A stretch of DNA of 64,000 nt from Pseudomonas atagonensis (GCF_011369485.1 NZ_VXCA01000025.1:372001-436000); one strand, 5' to 3'. Counted from the first letter of the stretch, positions 45,611-55,064 are shown. The notes: a model not told the origin generated them from the letters alone. Program-made: numbers and translations.

Positions 45611-46051
45611 ATGGGCTCAGGTTTCTTCTCTTCCTGGACATTCTGGGCTCTGCTCTCGGCGACTTTCGCCGCATTGACAGCGATCTTCGCCAAAGTCGGC
45701 ATCGAAAACGTCAATTCCGATTTCGCCACCCTGCTGCGCACCATCGTGGTACTCGTCAGCCTGGCCTTGATTTTGTACGCCACGGGCCAATATCAGTCAC
45801 TGGGATCGATTTCCGCCAAAAGCTATCTGTTCCTGCTGTTGTCCGGTCTGGGCACAGGTGCGTCGTGGCTGTGCTACTTCCGTGCGCTGAAAGTCGGGCC
45901 GGCTTCGCTGGTCGCGCCGGTGGACAAACTCAGCGTGGTGCTGGTGGCAGTGCTTGGTGTGATCCTGCTCGATGAAAAGCTCGACCTGCGTCAGTGGGGC
46001 GGCATCGGCCTGATCACGGCGGGAGTGGTGATGCTGGCGTTTCGTCGCTAA
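45611..46051 (+). CDS. EamA-family small membrane transporter
   Basis: A 146-residue protein with five hydrophobic helices, one EamA/DMT repeat (WALLSATFAALTAIFAKVG, then ASWLCYFRALKVGPASLVAPVDKLS). Single-repeat EamA proteins probably dimerise. Members export or import small metabolites; substrate unknown. TGGAGGCAACATCC precedes the ATG, a strong ribosome site. Confidence 0.88.
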   Translation: MGSGFFSSWTFWALLSATFAALTAIFAKVGIENVNSDFATLLRTIVVLVSLALILYATGQYQSLGSISAKSYLFLLLSGLGTGASWLCYFRALKVGPASLVAPVDKLSVVLVAVLGVILLDEKLDLRQWGGIGLITAGVVMLAFRR

Positions 46052-46227
46052 GCAGTTTTCTTACTGAACCTGTCTCACTTTCCTACAGCCAAAAGTACAT
46101 GTCCTTATTGCCCCGACCGAGCTGAACGTAACCTGTCAGGCAAAAGCCCGAAACACTCTCTCGCTAGCCAGTAACACTTCAGCTGTGCAACATGGCGCGC
46201 GTGTCTCCACAAACGGGAATTCCCTTT

Positions 46228-47103
46228 ATGAAACGTTTTCTTAGCATCGCCATGGCGTTGTGCATCGGCCTGACGATGAGCCTCGACGCCAACGCCAAGC
46301 GCTTTGGTGGTGGCAAAAGCGCCGGCGCTGCGCCGACGCACCAGACCAGCCAGATGGCTCCTTCTTCTCCAGGCATGGGCGGCGCTGCGGCGACCGCGGG
46401 TGCTGCCGGTGCCGCTGGCGCCGCCGCCAAGGCCGGCGGTGCTTCGAAATGGCTCGGCCCTCTGGCCGGCATCGCCGCCGGTGGCCTGCTGGCGTCCATG
46501 TTCATGGGCGGCGGCTTCCAGGGCATGCAGATCTTCGACATCCTGATCATGGCCGTGATCGCGTTCGTGATCTTCCGCTTCATCGCCGCCCGTCGACGCA
46601 AGCAGCAGGAGCAGTTCGCTCCGGCCGGCGCGCCGATGCAGCGTGAAGTGTTCGAGCAGAAGCCTGCTGCCATGGGTTCGATCTTTGGTGGCTCGGCTGC
46701 TCCCGCTGCCGCCCGTCCGGTGATCAACGCTCCGGCCTGGTTCAACGAAGAGCGCTTCCTTGAAGCCGCCCGCAGCCACTTCCAGGCGCTGCAGCAGCAT
46801 TGGGACGCCAACGAAATGGACAAGATTGCCGAGTTCGTGACCCCGCAAATGTTCGAGTTCCTCAAGCGTGAGCGTGCGGATCTGGGCGACGCGTTCCAGT
46901 CGACCTACATCGACAACCTGCAGGTGCAACTGGATGGCGTGGATGACCGTGCCGACAAGACCATCGCCACCCTGACCTTCAGCGGTGTGTCGAAGACCTC
47001 GCGTTTCGACCAGGGCGAAGTATTCAGCGAAAGCTGGAACATGGAACGTCCGCAGGGCGACAACCAGCCTTGGCTAGTCGCCGGTATCCGCCAGAACGGC
47101 TGA
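46228..47103 (+). CDS. Tim44-like domain protein, exported/membrane-anchored
   Basis: A 291-residue protein with a signal-like N-terminus (MKRFLSIAMALCIGLTMSLDANA), a low-complexity Ala/Gly segment (about residues 50-72), two hydrophobic stretches (about 78-130), and a C-terminal Tim44-like domain (FNEERFLEAARSHFQALQQHWD). The bacterial family is found in many proteobacteria; its role is unknown. The frame is open to 46192, but ATG at 46228 gives the natural signal sequence. Confidence 0.85.
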   Translation: MKRFLSIAMALCIGLTMSLDANAKRFGGGKSAGAAPTHQTSQMAPSSPGMGGAAATAGAAGAAGAAAKAGGASKWLGPLAGIAAGGLLASMFMGGGFQGMQIFDILIMAVIAFVIFRFIAARRRKQQEQFAPAGAPMQREVFEQKPAAMGSIFGGSAAPAAARPVINAPAWFNEERFLEAARSHFQALQQHWDANEMDKIAEFVTPQMFEFLKRERADLGDAFQSTYIDNLQVQLDGVDDRADKTIATLTFSGVSKTSRFDQGEVFSESWNMERPQGDNQPWLVAGIRQNG

Positions 47104-47131
47104 TCCCCGCCAGCGTTTCACTTGCTGTTAT

Positions 47132-47160
47132 AAAAACCCCGGCTTCGGCCGGGGTTTTCT
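47132..47160 (+). terminator. Rho-independent terminator after the Tim44-like gene
   Basis: AAAAACCCCGGC-TTCG-GCCGGGGTTTT, a GC-rich stem with UUCG tetraloop and T-run. Confidence 0.93.
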
Positions 47161-47241
47161 ATTTCGCGGTTGCATCTATAGCGAGCTACTGTATAAACCG
47201 GCCCATATAAACCGCGCCATACAAGCAAGAGGATCCCGGAC

Positions 47242-47649
47242 GTGGAAGAAATCATCGAACAACTGCGCGAAGCCAACGAACCCGTACCGGTTCCTTTGGA
47301 GTTGCCTGACGAAGACCAACTGGTAGAGATCGAAGAAGAACTCTTCATCAACATTCCGTTTGTCTTCAAAGAGTTTCTGCTGACCGTCAGCGACGTAGTT
47401 TACGGCAGCCTTGAGCCGGTGACCGTCACCGACCCGCAATCGCACACTTATCTACCGGATGTGGCGGCCAACGCCTGGGACGCCGGTGTGCCTCGCGACC
47501 TGATCCCGATCTGCCAGGACGGGGACAACTACTACTGCGTCGAAGAAGACGGCACGGTAGTGCTGTGGTCCGGCGAAGAAGAGCTGATCACTGAAGAGTC
47601 TTGGGAGTCGGTGTGGCACTGGGCGCGGGACGTCTGGCTGGAAAGCTGA
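47242..47649 (+). CDS. SMI1/KNR4 family protein
   Basis: A 135-residue acidic protein of the SMI1/KNR4 (SUKH) fold: IEEELFINIPFVFKEFLLTVSDVVYG and ICQDGDNYYCVEEDGTVVLWSG are characteristic. Many SUKH proteins are immunity factors against polymorphic toxins, but stand-alone conserved members exist. GTG at 47242 is the start, with AAGAGGA upstream. No toxin gene is adjacent, so a housekeeping or orphan immunity role cannot be decided. Confidence 0.82.
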   Translation: MEEIIEQLREANEPVPVPLELPDEDQLVEIEEELFINIPFVFKEFLLTVSDVVYGSLEPVTVTDPQSHTYLPDVAANAWDAGVPRDLIPICQDGDNYYCVEEDGTVVLWSGEEELITEESWESVWHWARDVWLES

Positions 47650-47670
47650 TCTGTCAGACGCCCCGGGTGG

Positions 47671-49434
47671 TCAGTGCCCCGACGACTCCTTGTGGTTGTC
47701 GAGGGTTTCCAGCAAGGCCACCTGCATCCGCGTGTGCACCCGGATGAACCAGCGCCAGAGCAGCGCCGCCACGGCGGCCGCAACCACGGCGATCAGTACC
47801 AGCAACTTGTTGGTCGGCAAAATACTGGCCGACAAGGCTGCCAGCAGCAGGAAAATCACCAACAGCGAGAGGATCGGGATCACTTCGGAGATCACCCGGC
47901 GTACTCGCTGCGTGTGCCGTCCGGCCATCTCTGGCTTGACGCCCATCTCCGCCAGCAGCATTGAAAGCGCCTTGAGCTTGCGATAGGCGGCGATCAGAAA
48001 CGGCAACGACACCAACAACGCCCCGCCCCAGATCAACGCCTTCTGCCAGCTCGGGTCGCTGATCCAGTCCTGCAGCCATATCGAGATGCGCCCGGCGAAA
48101 TACGCACCGGCGAAAAAGATCGCAATCACCAGCGCCAGGTTGACCCCGACCTGCAACAAAATTCGCCGGATCATCGACGCCAGCATCGCGCCCTCGCCTT
48201 GTGGCTGAATACTGCGCAGCCACTCGCCGTACATTCCGAATACTCGTCCGAGCCGCTTGGGCATGGCGGAAGACAGCTTGATCGACAGCGGATCAGCCGC
48301 ACGAATCAAGTAGGGCGTCAGCAACGTGGTAATCACCGACACGGCCACAGCCACCGGATAGAGGAAGTTGCTGGTGACCTGCAGGGTCATGCCCAGCGCG
48401 GCGATGATGAAGGAAAATTCGCCAATTTGCGAAAGCCCCATCCCCACCCGCAGAGAGGTGCGTCCGTCATTGCCGGCGATAAACGCACCGAGGCCGCAGG
48501 ACAACATCTTGCCCAGCACCACGGCGACGGTGATCACCGCGATCGGCCACGCATATTCCAGAAGAATCATCGGATCGAGCATCAGGCCGATGGCGACGAA
48601 GAAGATCGCGCTGAACAAGTCGCGTACCGGCTCGATCAGGCGCTCGATCTTCAGCAGTTGCCGCGACTCGGCCATGATCGCGCCGATCAGGAACGCCCCC
48701 AGCACCATACTGTATTCGAGCTTGACCACCAGCAGGCAGAAGCCGAAACACAGGCCCAACACGGTGATCAGCAGCATCTCGTTACTTTCGAATTTGGCGA
48801 CATAAGCGAGCAAACGCGGCACCAGCAGAATGCCGATGACCAGCGCGACGATCATGAACAGCGACAACTTGCCGACCGTGGAAAATACCTCGCCGGAACT
48901 GACCGTGCCGCTGACCGCGATGCTCGAGAGCAAGGCGATGATGCCGATGCCGAGGATGTCTTCGACGATCAGCACACCGAAGATCAACTGGGCGAAACGC
49001 TCGTTCTTCATCTTCAGATCGTTCAGCGCCTTGACGATGATGGTGGTCGAGGAAATCGCCAGAATCGCACCCAGGAACAGCGAATCCATGGTGTTCCAGT
49101 CGAACCAGCGCCCAATCTCATAGCCAATCCAGATCATCAGGACGATTTCGAGGAACGCCGCGATAAACGCTGTGGCGCCAACCTTGAACAATTTGCGTAG
49201 GCTGAACTCCAGCCCGAGGCAGAACATCAGGAAGATCACGCCCAGCTCGGCGAGGGTCTTGATGGTTTCTTCATCATGAATGAGGCCGAATGGCGGCGTG
49301 TGCGGGCCGATAATGAATCCCGCGACGATATAGCCAAGCACCACTGGCTGTTTGAAACGGTGAAACAGCACGGTCACCACACCTGCGACCAACATGATCA
49401 CTGCCAGATCCTGAATGAAACTGATGGCATGCAT
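47671..49434 (-). CDS. Cation:proton antiporter, KefB/CPA2 type
   Basis: A 587-residue inner-membrane protein with about 12-13 transmembrane segments of the Na_H_exchanger (CPA2) family: GYIVAGFIIGPHTPP, LGVIFLMFCLGLEFS, and GLSQIGEFSFIIAALG. The usual C-terminal TrkA-N (RCK) domain of KefB/KefC is absent; instead two or more further hydrophobic segments fill residues about 430-560. It is convergent with the SMI1/KNR4 gene, 21 nt apart. K+ or Na+ exchange for protons is the likely activity. Confidence 0.87.
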   Translation of the reverse strand: MHAISFIQDLAVIMLVAGVVTVLFHRFKQPVVLGYIVAGFIIGPHTPPFGLIHDEETIKTLAELGVIFLMFCLGLEFSLRKLFKVGATAFIAAFLEIVLMIWIGYEIGRWFDWNTMDSLFLGAILAISSTTIIVKALNDLKMKNERFAQLIFGVLIVEDILGIGIIALLSSIAVSGTVSSGEVFSTVGKLSLFMIVALVIGILLVPRLLAYVAKFESNEMLLITVLGLCFGFCLLVVKLEYSMVLGAFLIGAIMAESRQLLKIERLIEPVRDLFSAIFFVAIGLMLDPMILLEYAWPIAVITVAVVLGKMLSCGLGAFIAGNDGRTSLRVGMGLSQIGEFSFIIAALGMTLQVTSNFLYPVAVAVSVITTLLTPYLIRAADPLSIKLSSAMPKRLGRVFGMYGEWLRSIQPQGEGAMLASMIRRILLQVGVNLALVIAIFFAGAYFAGRISIWLQDWISDPSWQKALIWGGALLVSLPFLIAAYRKLKALSMLLAEMGVKPEMAGRHTQRVRRVISEVIPILSLLVIFLLLAALSASILPTNKLLVLIAVVAAAVAALLWRWFIRVHTRMQVALLETLDNHKESSGH

Positions 49435-49714
49435 GGCGTGGGCTCCTTGAATGAAGAGGCTCGCGAACAGACGTCAGAAAAATCTGCGCGAGCCAGGTAA
49501 AAATCCGCTTTTCTTGTGGGAATTGCCCTCGGGGAGGGCTTTTGCAGGGTAACACCGCGACTTCCGCCGGGAAGGCGGTGCAATATATGGAAACAGATCG
49601 ATCCCGGCGTGACGGCGGCCAGTCGCCCGGCGTCCCGATAACGGTGCTTTTGAAAAGCGACCAGGCGCCCGCAGAGGCGCTTCCAGCAAACCAGCCTTGA
49701 TCCGTGAGAACGTT

Positions 49715-50197
49715 ATGGAACCCGGAAACGCCCAACTGTCGATGACGGTACTGATGACCCCCGACATGGCCAACTTCTCTGGCAATGTCCACGGCGGCAC
49801 CCTGCTCAAATACCTCGACGAAGTGGCCTACGCCTGCGCGAGCCGTTATGCCGGCCGCTATGTGGTGACCCTATCGGTGGATCAGGTGATTTTTCGCGAG
49901 CCGATCCATGTCGGTGAACTGGTGACTTTCCTCGCGTCGGTCAACTACACCGGCAACACCTCGATGGAAGTCGGTATCAAAGTGGTGACCGAAAACATCC
50001 GCGAACGCTCGGTGCGCCACACCAATAGTTGTTTCTTCACCATGGTCGCGGTTGACGATCAGCGCAAACCTGCCGCCGTCCCGCCACTGCAGCCGCAGAA
50101 CAGCGAAGACAAACGCCGCTACATGCAGGCCCAGCAGCGCCGGCAGATTCGCCAGGAGCTGGAAAAGCGCTATCAGGAGATCAAGGGCGACGCCTGA
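49715..50197 (+). CDS. Acyl-CoA thioesterase, YciA/Acot-like hotdog fold
   Basis: A 160-residue hotdog thioesterase. The active-site stretch NFSGNVHGGTLLKYLDEVAY and IFREPIHVGELVTF are typical. The Arg/Gln-rich charged C-terminal tail (about residues 120-160) is common in this subgroup. ATG at 49715 follows GTGAGAA. It is a second thioesterase in this window, distinct from 5130-5534. Confidence 0.88.
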   Translation: MEPGNAQLSMTVLMTPDMANFSGNVHGGTLLKYLDEVAYACASRYAGRYVVTLSVDQVIFREPIHVGELVTFLASVNYTGNTSMEVGIKVVTENIRERSVRHTNSCFFTMVAVDDQRKPAAVPPLQPQNSEDKRRYMQAQQRRQIRQELEKRYQEIKGDA

Positions 50198-50220
50198 TCA
50201 GCCCTTCGATTTCAAGACGC

Positions 50221-50286
50221 TTCGCGAGCAAGCCCTCTCTCACAGGGGGAACGCATTCCAAATGTGGGAGCGGGCTTGCTCGCGAA
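50221..50286. repeat. REP doublet in alternate orientation
   Basis: TTCGCGAGCAAGCC (left) and GGCTTGCTCGCGAA (right) are arranged with the GTGGGAG ends pointing inward. The centre holds GGAACGCATTCC. The element at 62039-62104 has the same design. Confidence 0.85.
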
Positions 50287-50302
50287 TGGGGGCAACGCGG
50301 TC

Positions 50303-51175
50303 TTACAAACTGATCGCCGTCGCCTCGAACTTCACCCGCGGATGCGCAATCCGATCCTGCGCCCGCACCAGTTGCAGCTCGTAACTGGCACACGCCTGAG
50401 TTTCCAGCAGCACTTCATGCACCGCTGCCGCCGTAAACTCGAACGCCGCGACCAGGCTGTCGCCCAGCAGCACACGCGCCAGAAACAGACCGGACGTCAG
50501 ATCGCCCACACCCACCGGCTGACGCGGAAACGCCAGCAACGGACGGCGCAGATGCCAACTGCCCTCGGCGGTCACCAACAACATCTCGAAGCCATCCGCC
50601 GGCTTGCCTGGGTAATCCAGATGCTTGACCAATACGGCTTTCGGCCCACGCGCCAGCAATGCTCGAGCCATCGCCAGGCAATCAAACAGCGACTGCGGCT
50701 TGCGCCCGGAAAAACTGTCCAGCTCCAGCTGATTCGGGCACATGAAGTCCGCCACCGCAGCCGCCTCGTCCAGCAGAAAGTCACTGACTTCAGCCGGCAC
50801 GCTGCAACCCTTCTCCGGGTGGCCCATGACCGGGTCGCACAGATACAAAGCCTTTGGATTGACCGCTTTGATGCGCGCCACGCCGCTGAGGATCGCCCGA
50901 CCCTGTGCCGCGCTGCCGAGATAACCGGACAGCACTGCGTCGCAGTTGCCCAGTTCGCCGATGGCCGCGATGCCTTCGATCAGTTCGGGAATTTGCTGCG
51001 GCGGCAGCACTTCGCCCGCCCATTGGCCGTACTGCGTGTGGTTGGAAAACTGCACGGTGTTGAGCGGCCAGACATTCACCCCGACGCGCTGCATCGGAAA
51101 AACCGCAGCGCTGTTGCCGGCGTGGCCGAACACCACATGGGACTGGATGGCGAGCAGATGAGGCGTACGTTTCAT
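50303..51175 (-). CDS. pdxY: Pyridoxal kinase PdxY
   Basis: A 290-residue ribokinase-fold enzyme phosphorylating pyridoxal in the vitamin B6 salvage pathway. PdxY motifs: LLAIQSHVVFGHAGNSAA, LCDPVMGHPEKGC, and PVGVGDLTSGLFLARVL (anion-hole Asp). ATG at 51175 (MKRTPHLLAIQS) is the family start. Promoter shared with the divergent DUF3301 gene. Confidence 0.93.
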   Translation of the reverse strand: MKRTPHLLAIQSHVVFGHAGNSAAVFPMQRVGVNVWPLNTVQFSNHTQYGQWAGEVLPPQQIPELIEGIAAIGELGNCDAVLSGYLGSAAQGRAILSGVARIKAVNPKALYLCDPVMGHPEKGCSVPAEVSDFLLDEAAAVADFMCPNQLELDSFSGRKPQSLFDCLAMARALLARGPKAVLVKHLDYPGKPADGFEMLLVTAEGSWHLRRPLLAFPRQPVGVGDLTSGLFLARVLLGDSLVAAFEFTAAAVHEVLLETQACASYELQLVRAQDRIAHPRVKFEATAISL

Positions 51176-51292
51176 TCGGGTTTTTCCGTAAAACGATTGA
51201 AATTCAAGCCGCGCAGTATGCGACGAAACGCAGCCTGTACGACAGACCGGCGACGCAGTTAAGCTGACGCTATCTTTTGGAGTTCCTTGTTG

Positions 51293-51706
51293 ATGCTGAC
51301 CCTCGAAAACATCTTCGTGCTGATGCTGTTCGCCGCTGCCGGCGCCTGGCTGTGGCACAACCACGGCTTGCGCGAGCGGGCGCTGGAGCGGGTCAAGCAG
51401 CATTGCCTGAACGTGCGTGTCGAGCTACTCGACGGCAACGTGGCACTGAAGAAGATCGGTTTCATCAAGGACGCCAACGGACGCCGACGACTGGCGCGGG
51501 TTTACAACTTCGAGTTCACCGTGACCGGCGAAACCCGCCACAACGGCACCATCACCCAGTTTGGCGCGCACAGTGCGCAGATCGAACTGGCGCCCTACCC
51601 GGCACCGTTCGACGATACGCCGCCGGTGGTCGAGGTGCACAAACCGCGGGCCGAGGTGATCGAGCTAAGCCAGTGGCGCCAGGAACACACCAAGTGGAAA
51701 CCGTGA
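51293..51706 (+). CDS. DUF3301 domain-containing membrane-anchored protein
   Basis: A 137-residue protein: one N-terminal transmembrane helix (LENIFVLMLFAAAGAWLW) followed by a cytoplasmic-looking domain with RVKQHCLNVRVELLDGNVAL, matching DUF3301. ATG at 51293 has TTGGAG about 11 nt upstream. The stop is 1 nt from the convergent COG0523 gene. Function unknown. Confidence 0.82.
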   Translation: MLTLENIFVLMLFAAAGAWLWHNHGLRERALERVKQHCLNVRVELLDGNVALKKIGFIKDANGRRRLARVYNFEFTVTGETRHNGTITQFGAHSAQIELAPYPAPFDDTPPVVEVHKPRAEVIELSQWRQEHTKWKP

Positions 51707-51707
51707 G

Positions 51708-52679
51708 TCAGTCTGCCTGAATCCGGCACTGCGCCAATCCGGCCTGTAATTCAGCGATATTCTGTGGGTCGGCGAAGATCAGCTCGATCCGTGAGTCCTT
51801 GCGCCACTCGCTGGTTTGCCAATTCAGCGCAGCGTTATCAAGTGCGTTGGCCGATATCCAGCCACCGCTGCTGCGGATAATCATTTTTGCTCTTTTCCAG
51901 ATGAGGCGGCTCAGCCAATCGTCGAGACGTTGCCGATCAAAGGTCTGGCCCGGATGCCAGCGCCAGCCGATGCTCCAGCCACCCTCTTGAGCCTGACACA
52001 GGCAAATCGGCACCGTCGGATCGCTCCAGATGGCCGGCATTGGCGCCGCGCCATTGGGCACCATCAAGTTATCCACCGCCGCCACCGCTTCAACTCCCAA
52101 TCCCGGCAGTTCACTCATTGATAGTTGCGCCTCTTGCGTCCAGATCTGCCTGACTGGAGGTAGCCAACGGGATATTGCCTGTCGGGCAACGTCATCAAGG
52201 TTTTCAGCCTTGTTCAGCAGCAATAAACCGGCGCCGGCCAGTGCCTCCTGCTGAGCGGCGGGCAGCGGCTTTCCTGCCTGAAGCGCCTGGGCATCCAGCA
52301 CCAAAACACACGGCTGCACCGCCAGCACCCCCAGCCATGGCGCCTCGCTCAACTGCTTGAGCAACTGGGCGGGATGGCCCAATCCGGACGGTTCTATAAA
52401 CAGTCGATGGGGCCGGGCCTTGCGCAACAGACGTCCGAGGCCGATCTGGAACGGCGCACCATTCACGCAACACAAACACCCCCCGGCCACCTCACCCAGT
52501 GCGATACCATCGCCGTCGCGGGTCAGTAGCGCAGCATCGAGGCCGATCTGGCCAAACTCGTTGATCAGCACCGCCCAGCGCTCCCCTTCCGGCCGCTGCG
52601 CCATGAGCTGACGAATCAGGCTGGTCTTACCCGCACCCAAGGGGCCGGCAATGACATGAGTAGGAATGTTCTGCAACAT
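51708..52679 (-). CDS. COG0523/CobW-family metal GTPase
   Basis: A 323-residue G3E GTPase. Walker A GPLGAGKTS (residues 12-20), the metal-binding CLCC at residues 68-71, LLNKAENLDD as the guanine-specificity loop, and a C-terminal CobW_C-like domain. COG0523 proteins act as metallochaperones, often for zinc. It differs from the zigA-like protein nearby and has no Zur box in its short upstream region. An in-frame ATG at 52688 is the alternative start; neither has a strong ribosome site. It is divergent from a small Cys-rich secreted protein. Confidence 0.85.
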   Translation of the reverse strand: MLQNIPTHVIAGPLGAGKTSLIRQLMAQRPEGERWAVLINEFGQIGLDAALLTRDGDGIALGEVAGGCLCCVNGAPFQIGLGRLLRKARPHRLFIEPSGLGHPAQLLKQLSEAPWLGVLAVQPCVLVLDAQALQAGKPLPAAQQEALAGAGLLLLNKAENLDDVARQAISRWLPPVRQIWTQEAQLSMSELPGLGVEAVAAVDNLMVPNGAAPMPAIWSDPTVPICLCQAQEGGWSIGWRWHPGQTFDRQRLDDWLSRLIWKRAKMIIRSSGGWISANALDNAALNWQTSEWRKDSRIELIFADPQNIAELQAGLAQCRIQAD

Positions 52680-52720
52680 GGCGGGCATTTTTCTGGGGAG
52701 AGTTCCTGAGGAGGGCGAAG

Positions 52721-53077
52721 ATGCGTTGGAACGGATGGTCGTTGCTGTTGCTGCTGATGTCGAGCGAAGTGTTGGCCCAGGCCTGCGTGGTGCACAGTCA
52801 GGGCGAGCGGCTCGACGTCAAAGTCTGTCAGCAGAACCGCAACATCCCGGAAAAACTGTTTAACGACGGCTTCTGTCAGCCAACGCTGGCCGGCCAGAAA
52901 GTCGACGTGCAGTACGTCGATCAATGCCCGAGCGGGGCATTCGGCGTGTGCAGCAACGCACAAGTCGCCAATATGCCCTATCGCCAGGATATCCACTATT
53001 ACGGCGTCGCCACCGATGCGGCCTACTTGAAGCCGTATTGCGAAGGTCAGAGCCAAGGCGCATGGCTCAAGCCTTGA
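52721..53077 (+). CDS. Small secreted cysteine-rich protein, function unknown
   Basis: A 118-residue protein with a signal peptide (about residues 1-20, ending VLAQA). The mature chain of about 98 residues has six cysteines, including C22, C36 and C52, an even number that would suit three disulfides. GAGGAGGGCGAAG gives a strong ribosome site. It lies between a COG0523 GTPase and DUF1826. I do not recognise a family. An exported metal-responsive or inhibitor-like protein is conceivable from context only. Confidence 0.75.
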   Translation: MRWNGWSLLLLLMSSEVLAQACVVHSQGERLDVKVCQQNRNIPEKLFNDGFCQPTLAGQKVDVQYVDQCPSGAFGVCSNAQVANMPYRQDIHYYGVATDAAYLKPYCEGQSQGAWLKP

Positions 53078-53081
53078 AGCG

Positions 53082-53732
53082 CTAGCCGAGCCAGTCGAGC
53101 GTCAGCATCAGGCGTCGTTCACCCTGAGCGAGTTGCGGCGAGCGATGGATCAAACCGAAGCCTTCATTGCCACGCCATTTTTCGCCCTTCAACAACGCCA
53201 CTTCGCCGCTGTTCAGTTGCTGGATCTGGGCGGCATCCTGCGGTTCGGCGTTTGCCTGGCCCAGTTGCTGACGATCCATCGCGCCTTCCTTGAGCCACTG
53301 ACTGCCAGCTCCGGCGTAAGTGGTGATCAGGCGAACAGGCACATGATCTACATGAAAGCGCGGACACATGGCTTTATCCAGCACCCGTAAACGCAGACCC
53401 ATTCGACGTGCCCCGAGTAGACAAGCGAACGCGCTGACCATCCATTTCAGATCGGCAATAAAGCCGTCATAACCCTCCAGATCGCGAAAGCCTGAGGCCA
53501 ATCCGCAGAGATCGGGTTCAGCCTCTTCGTCGGCCAGTTCCAGACACAACGACTCGGCCAAAGGCTCGTCGAGAGAGAGCAAAAGGTTGGCGAAATCGGC
53601 GATGTGCAGCGGCAATTGCCGTTGCCAGACGGCGAGGTTGATTTCGTCGTCGAGGATTCGAGTCAGATCGTTCGGCGTCGGGCCTTGATGCTGATATCGG
53701 GTGCGGTGTTGCTGCAGTTTCAGTGCGAGCAT
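53082..53732 (-). CDS. DUF1826 domain-containing protein
   Basis: A 216-residue protein matching DUF1826, whose genes are commonly paired with COG0523 zigA-type GTPases in zinc-limitation loci. Conserved features include CPRFHVDHVPVRLITTYAG, with a Cys and two His that could bind metal, and FGLIHRSP. The fold suggests a 2-oxoglutarate/Fe-dioxygenase-like jelly roll, but this is inference. ATG at 53732 shares a base with the upstream stop (TGATG), coupling it to zigA. Confidence 0.83.
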   Translation of the reverse strand: MLALKLQQHRTRYQHQGPTPNDLTRILDDEINLAVWQRQLPLHIADFANLLLSLDEPLAESLCLELADEEAEPDLCGLASGFRDLEGYDGFIADLKWMVSAFACLLGARRMGLRLRVLDKAMCPRFHVDHVPVRLITTYAGAGSQWLKEGAMDRQQLGQANAEPQDAAQIQQLNSGEVALLKGEKWRGNEGFGLIHRSPQLAQGERRLMLTLDWLG

Positions 53733-54937
53733 CAAGCTGCCTCGTCGTGCCAAGGGCCAAACGGATCCGCCAGCAGTCGCCAGCCCTCTGCACCCAGCGC
53801 CATTTCATCATCGGTCAGCAAGCAGGCGTCGAGTTCCTCCGAAAGCTGTACGAAATTGATGTTTTGGCCGATGAACACCAACTCTTGACGACAATCGCCT
53901 ACGCTCGGCGTCCAGTTTTCCATAATCGCGCGGGTACTTTCCTGATCCTGCGGCCATTGGTTTTTCGGCACGAAGCGCCACCAGCGCCCGGCGAATCCAT
54001 GCCGCATCAAACCTCCGGCCTGGGACCAGCTACCGGCATCCGAGGGTTTACTGGCGAGCCAGAAAAAGCCTTTGGAGCGCAGCAATTTGCCGTTCAGCCA
54101 TGGCCGGTCGATGAAGTTGAAGAAGCGTTGCGGGTGGAAGGGGCGACGGGCGCGGTACGCCGTGGAGGCGATTCCGTACTCTTCGGTCTCCGCGACATGC
54201 TCACCACGTAATTCCTGCAACCAGCCTGGTGCCTGGGCGGCTCGTTCGAAGTCGAATCGACCGGTGTTGAGAACCTTCTCCAGCGACACTTCGCCCATGA
54301 CCATCGGAATGATTTCGGCGTGGGCGTTGAGACGCTTGAGGATAGCAATCAACTCATCTCGCTCATGCTGGCTGATTAGATCGATCTTGCTGATCAACAA
54401 AACGTCGGCGAATTCGATTTGCTCGATCAGCAGGTCTGTGATCGAGCGCTCGTCTTCTTCCCCGAGGATTTCGCCCCGGGACGCCAGGCTTTCTGCTGCC
54501 TGGTAGTCAGGGAGAAAGTTCATGCCGTCGACTACAGTCACCATAGTGTCGAGGCGGGCGATGTCAGCGATGCTTTGCCCCTGTTCATCACGAAAGGTGA
54601 AGGTCTCCGCTACGGGCAGCGGTTCGGAAATGCCAGTGGATTCGATCAATAAGTAATCAAAGCGACCGTCGCGGGCGAGCTTGCTGACTTCTTCGAGCAG
54701 GTCTTCGCGTAACGTACAGCAGATGCAGCCATTGCTCATTTCCACGAGTTTCTCTTCAGCGCGGTTGAGGCTGACATCACGCTGAACTTCGCTGCCATCG
54801 ATATTGATTTCGCTCATATCGTTGACGATAACGGCGACGCGCAAGCCCTTTCGATTACGTAGTACGTAATTCAAAAGCGTACTTTTTCCGGCGCCTAAAA
54901 ATCCTGAAAGAACGGTCACGGGCAATTTATCTGACAT
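53732..54937 (-). CDS. zigA: Zinc-related GTPase ZigA (COG0523)
   Basis: A 401-residue G3E GTPase. Walker A GFLGAGKST at residues 12-20, GCICC metal motif at residues 70-74, SKID as the G4 loop, and a large CobW C-terminal domain. ZigA-type proteins are Zur-controlled metallochaperones acting under zinc starvation. No poly-His run is present. GAGGATTATCC precedes the ATG at 54937. A perfect Zur-type palindrome lies 128 nt upstream. DUF1826 follows with overlapping stop and start. Confidence 0.9.
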   Translation of the reverse strand: MSDKLPVTVLSGFLGAGKSTLLNYVLRNRKGLRVAVIVNDMSEINIDGSEVQRDVSLNRAEEKLVEMSNGCICCTLREDLLEEVSKLARDGRFDYLLIESTGISEPLPVAETFTFRDEQGQSIADIARLDTMVTVVDGMNFLPDYQAAESLASRGEILGEEDERSITDLLIEQIEFADVLLISKIDLISQHERDELIAILKRLNAHAEIIPMVMGEVSLEKVLNTGRFDFERAAQAPGWLQELRGEHVAETEEYGIASTAYRARRPFHPQRFFNFIDRPWLNGKLLRSKGFFWLASKPSDAGSWSQAGGLMRHGFAGRWWRFVPKNQWPQDQESTRAIMENWTPSVGDCRQELVFIGQNINFVQLSEELDACLLTDDEMALGAEGWRLLADPFGPWHDEAA

Positions 54938-55064
54938 TGGATAATCCTCATCGAAAAGGCGCCGATCAACGCTTTTGCGTGCGCATGGCGTTTTTGGCCT
55001 CATACGATGGGTTCGCAGACGGCAAACGCTTGAAATCGGTCGGTTCAGGCTCAGTGCGAATTTA

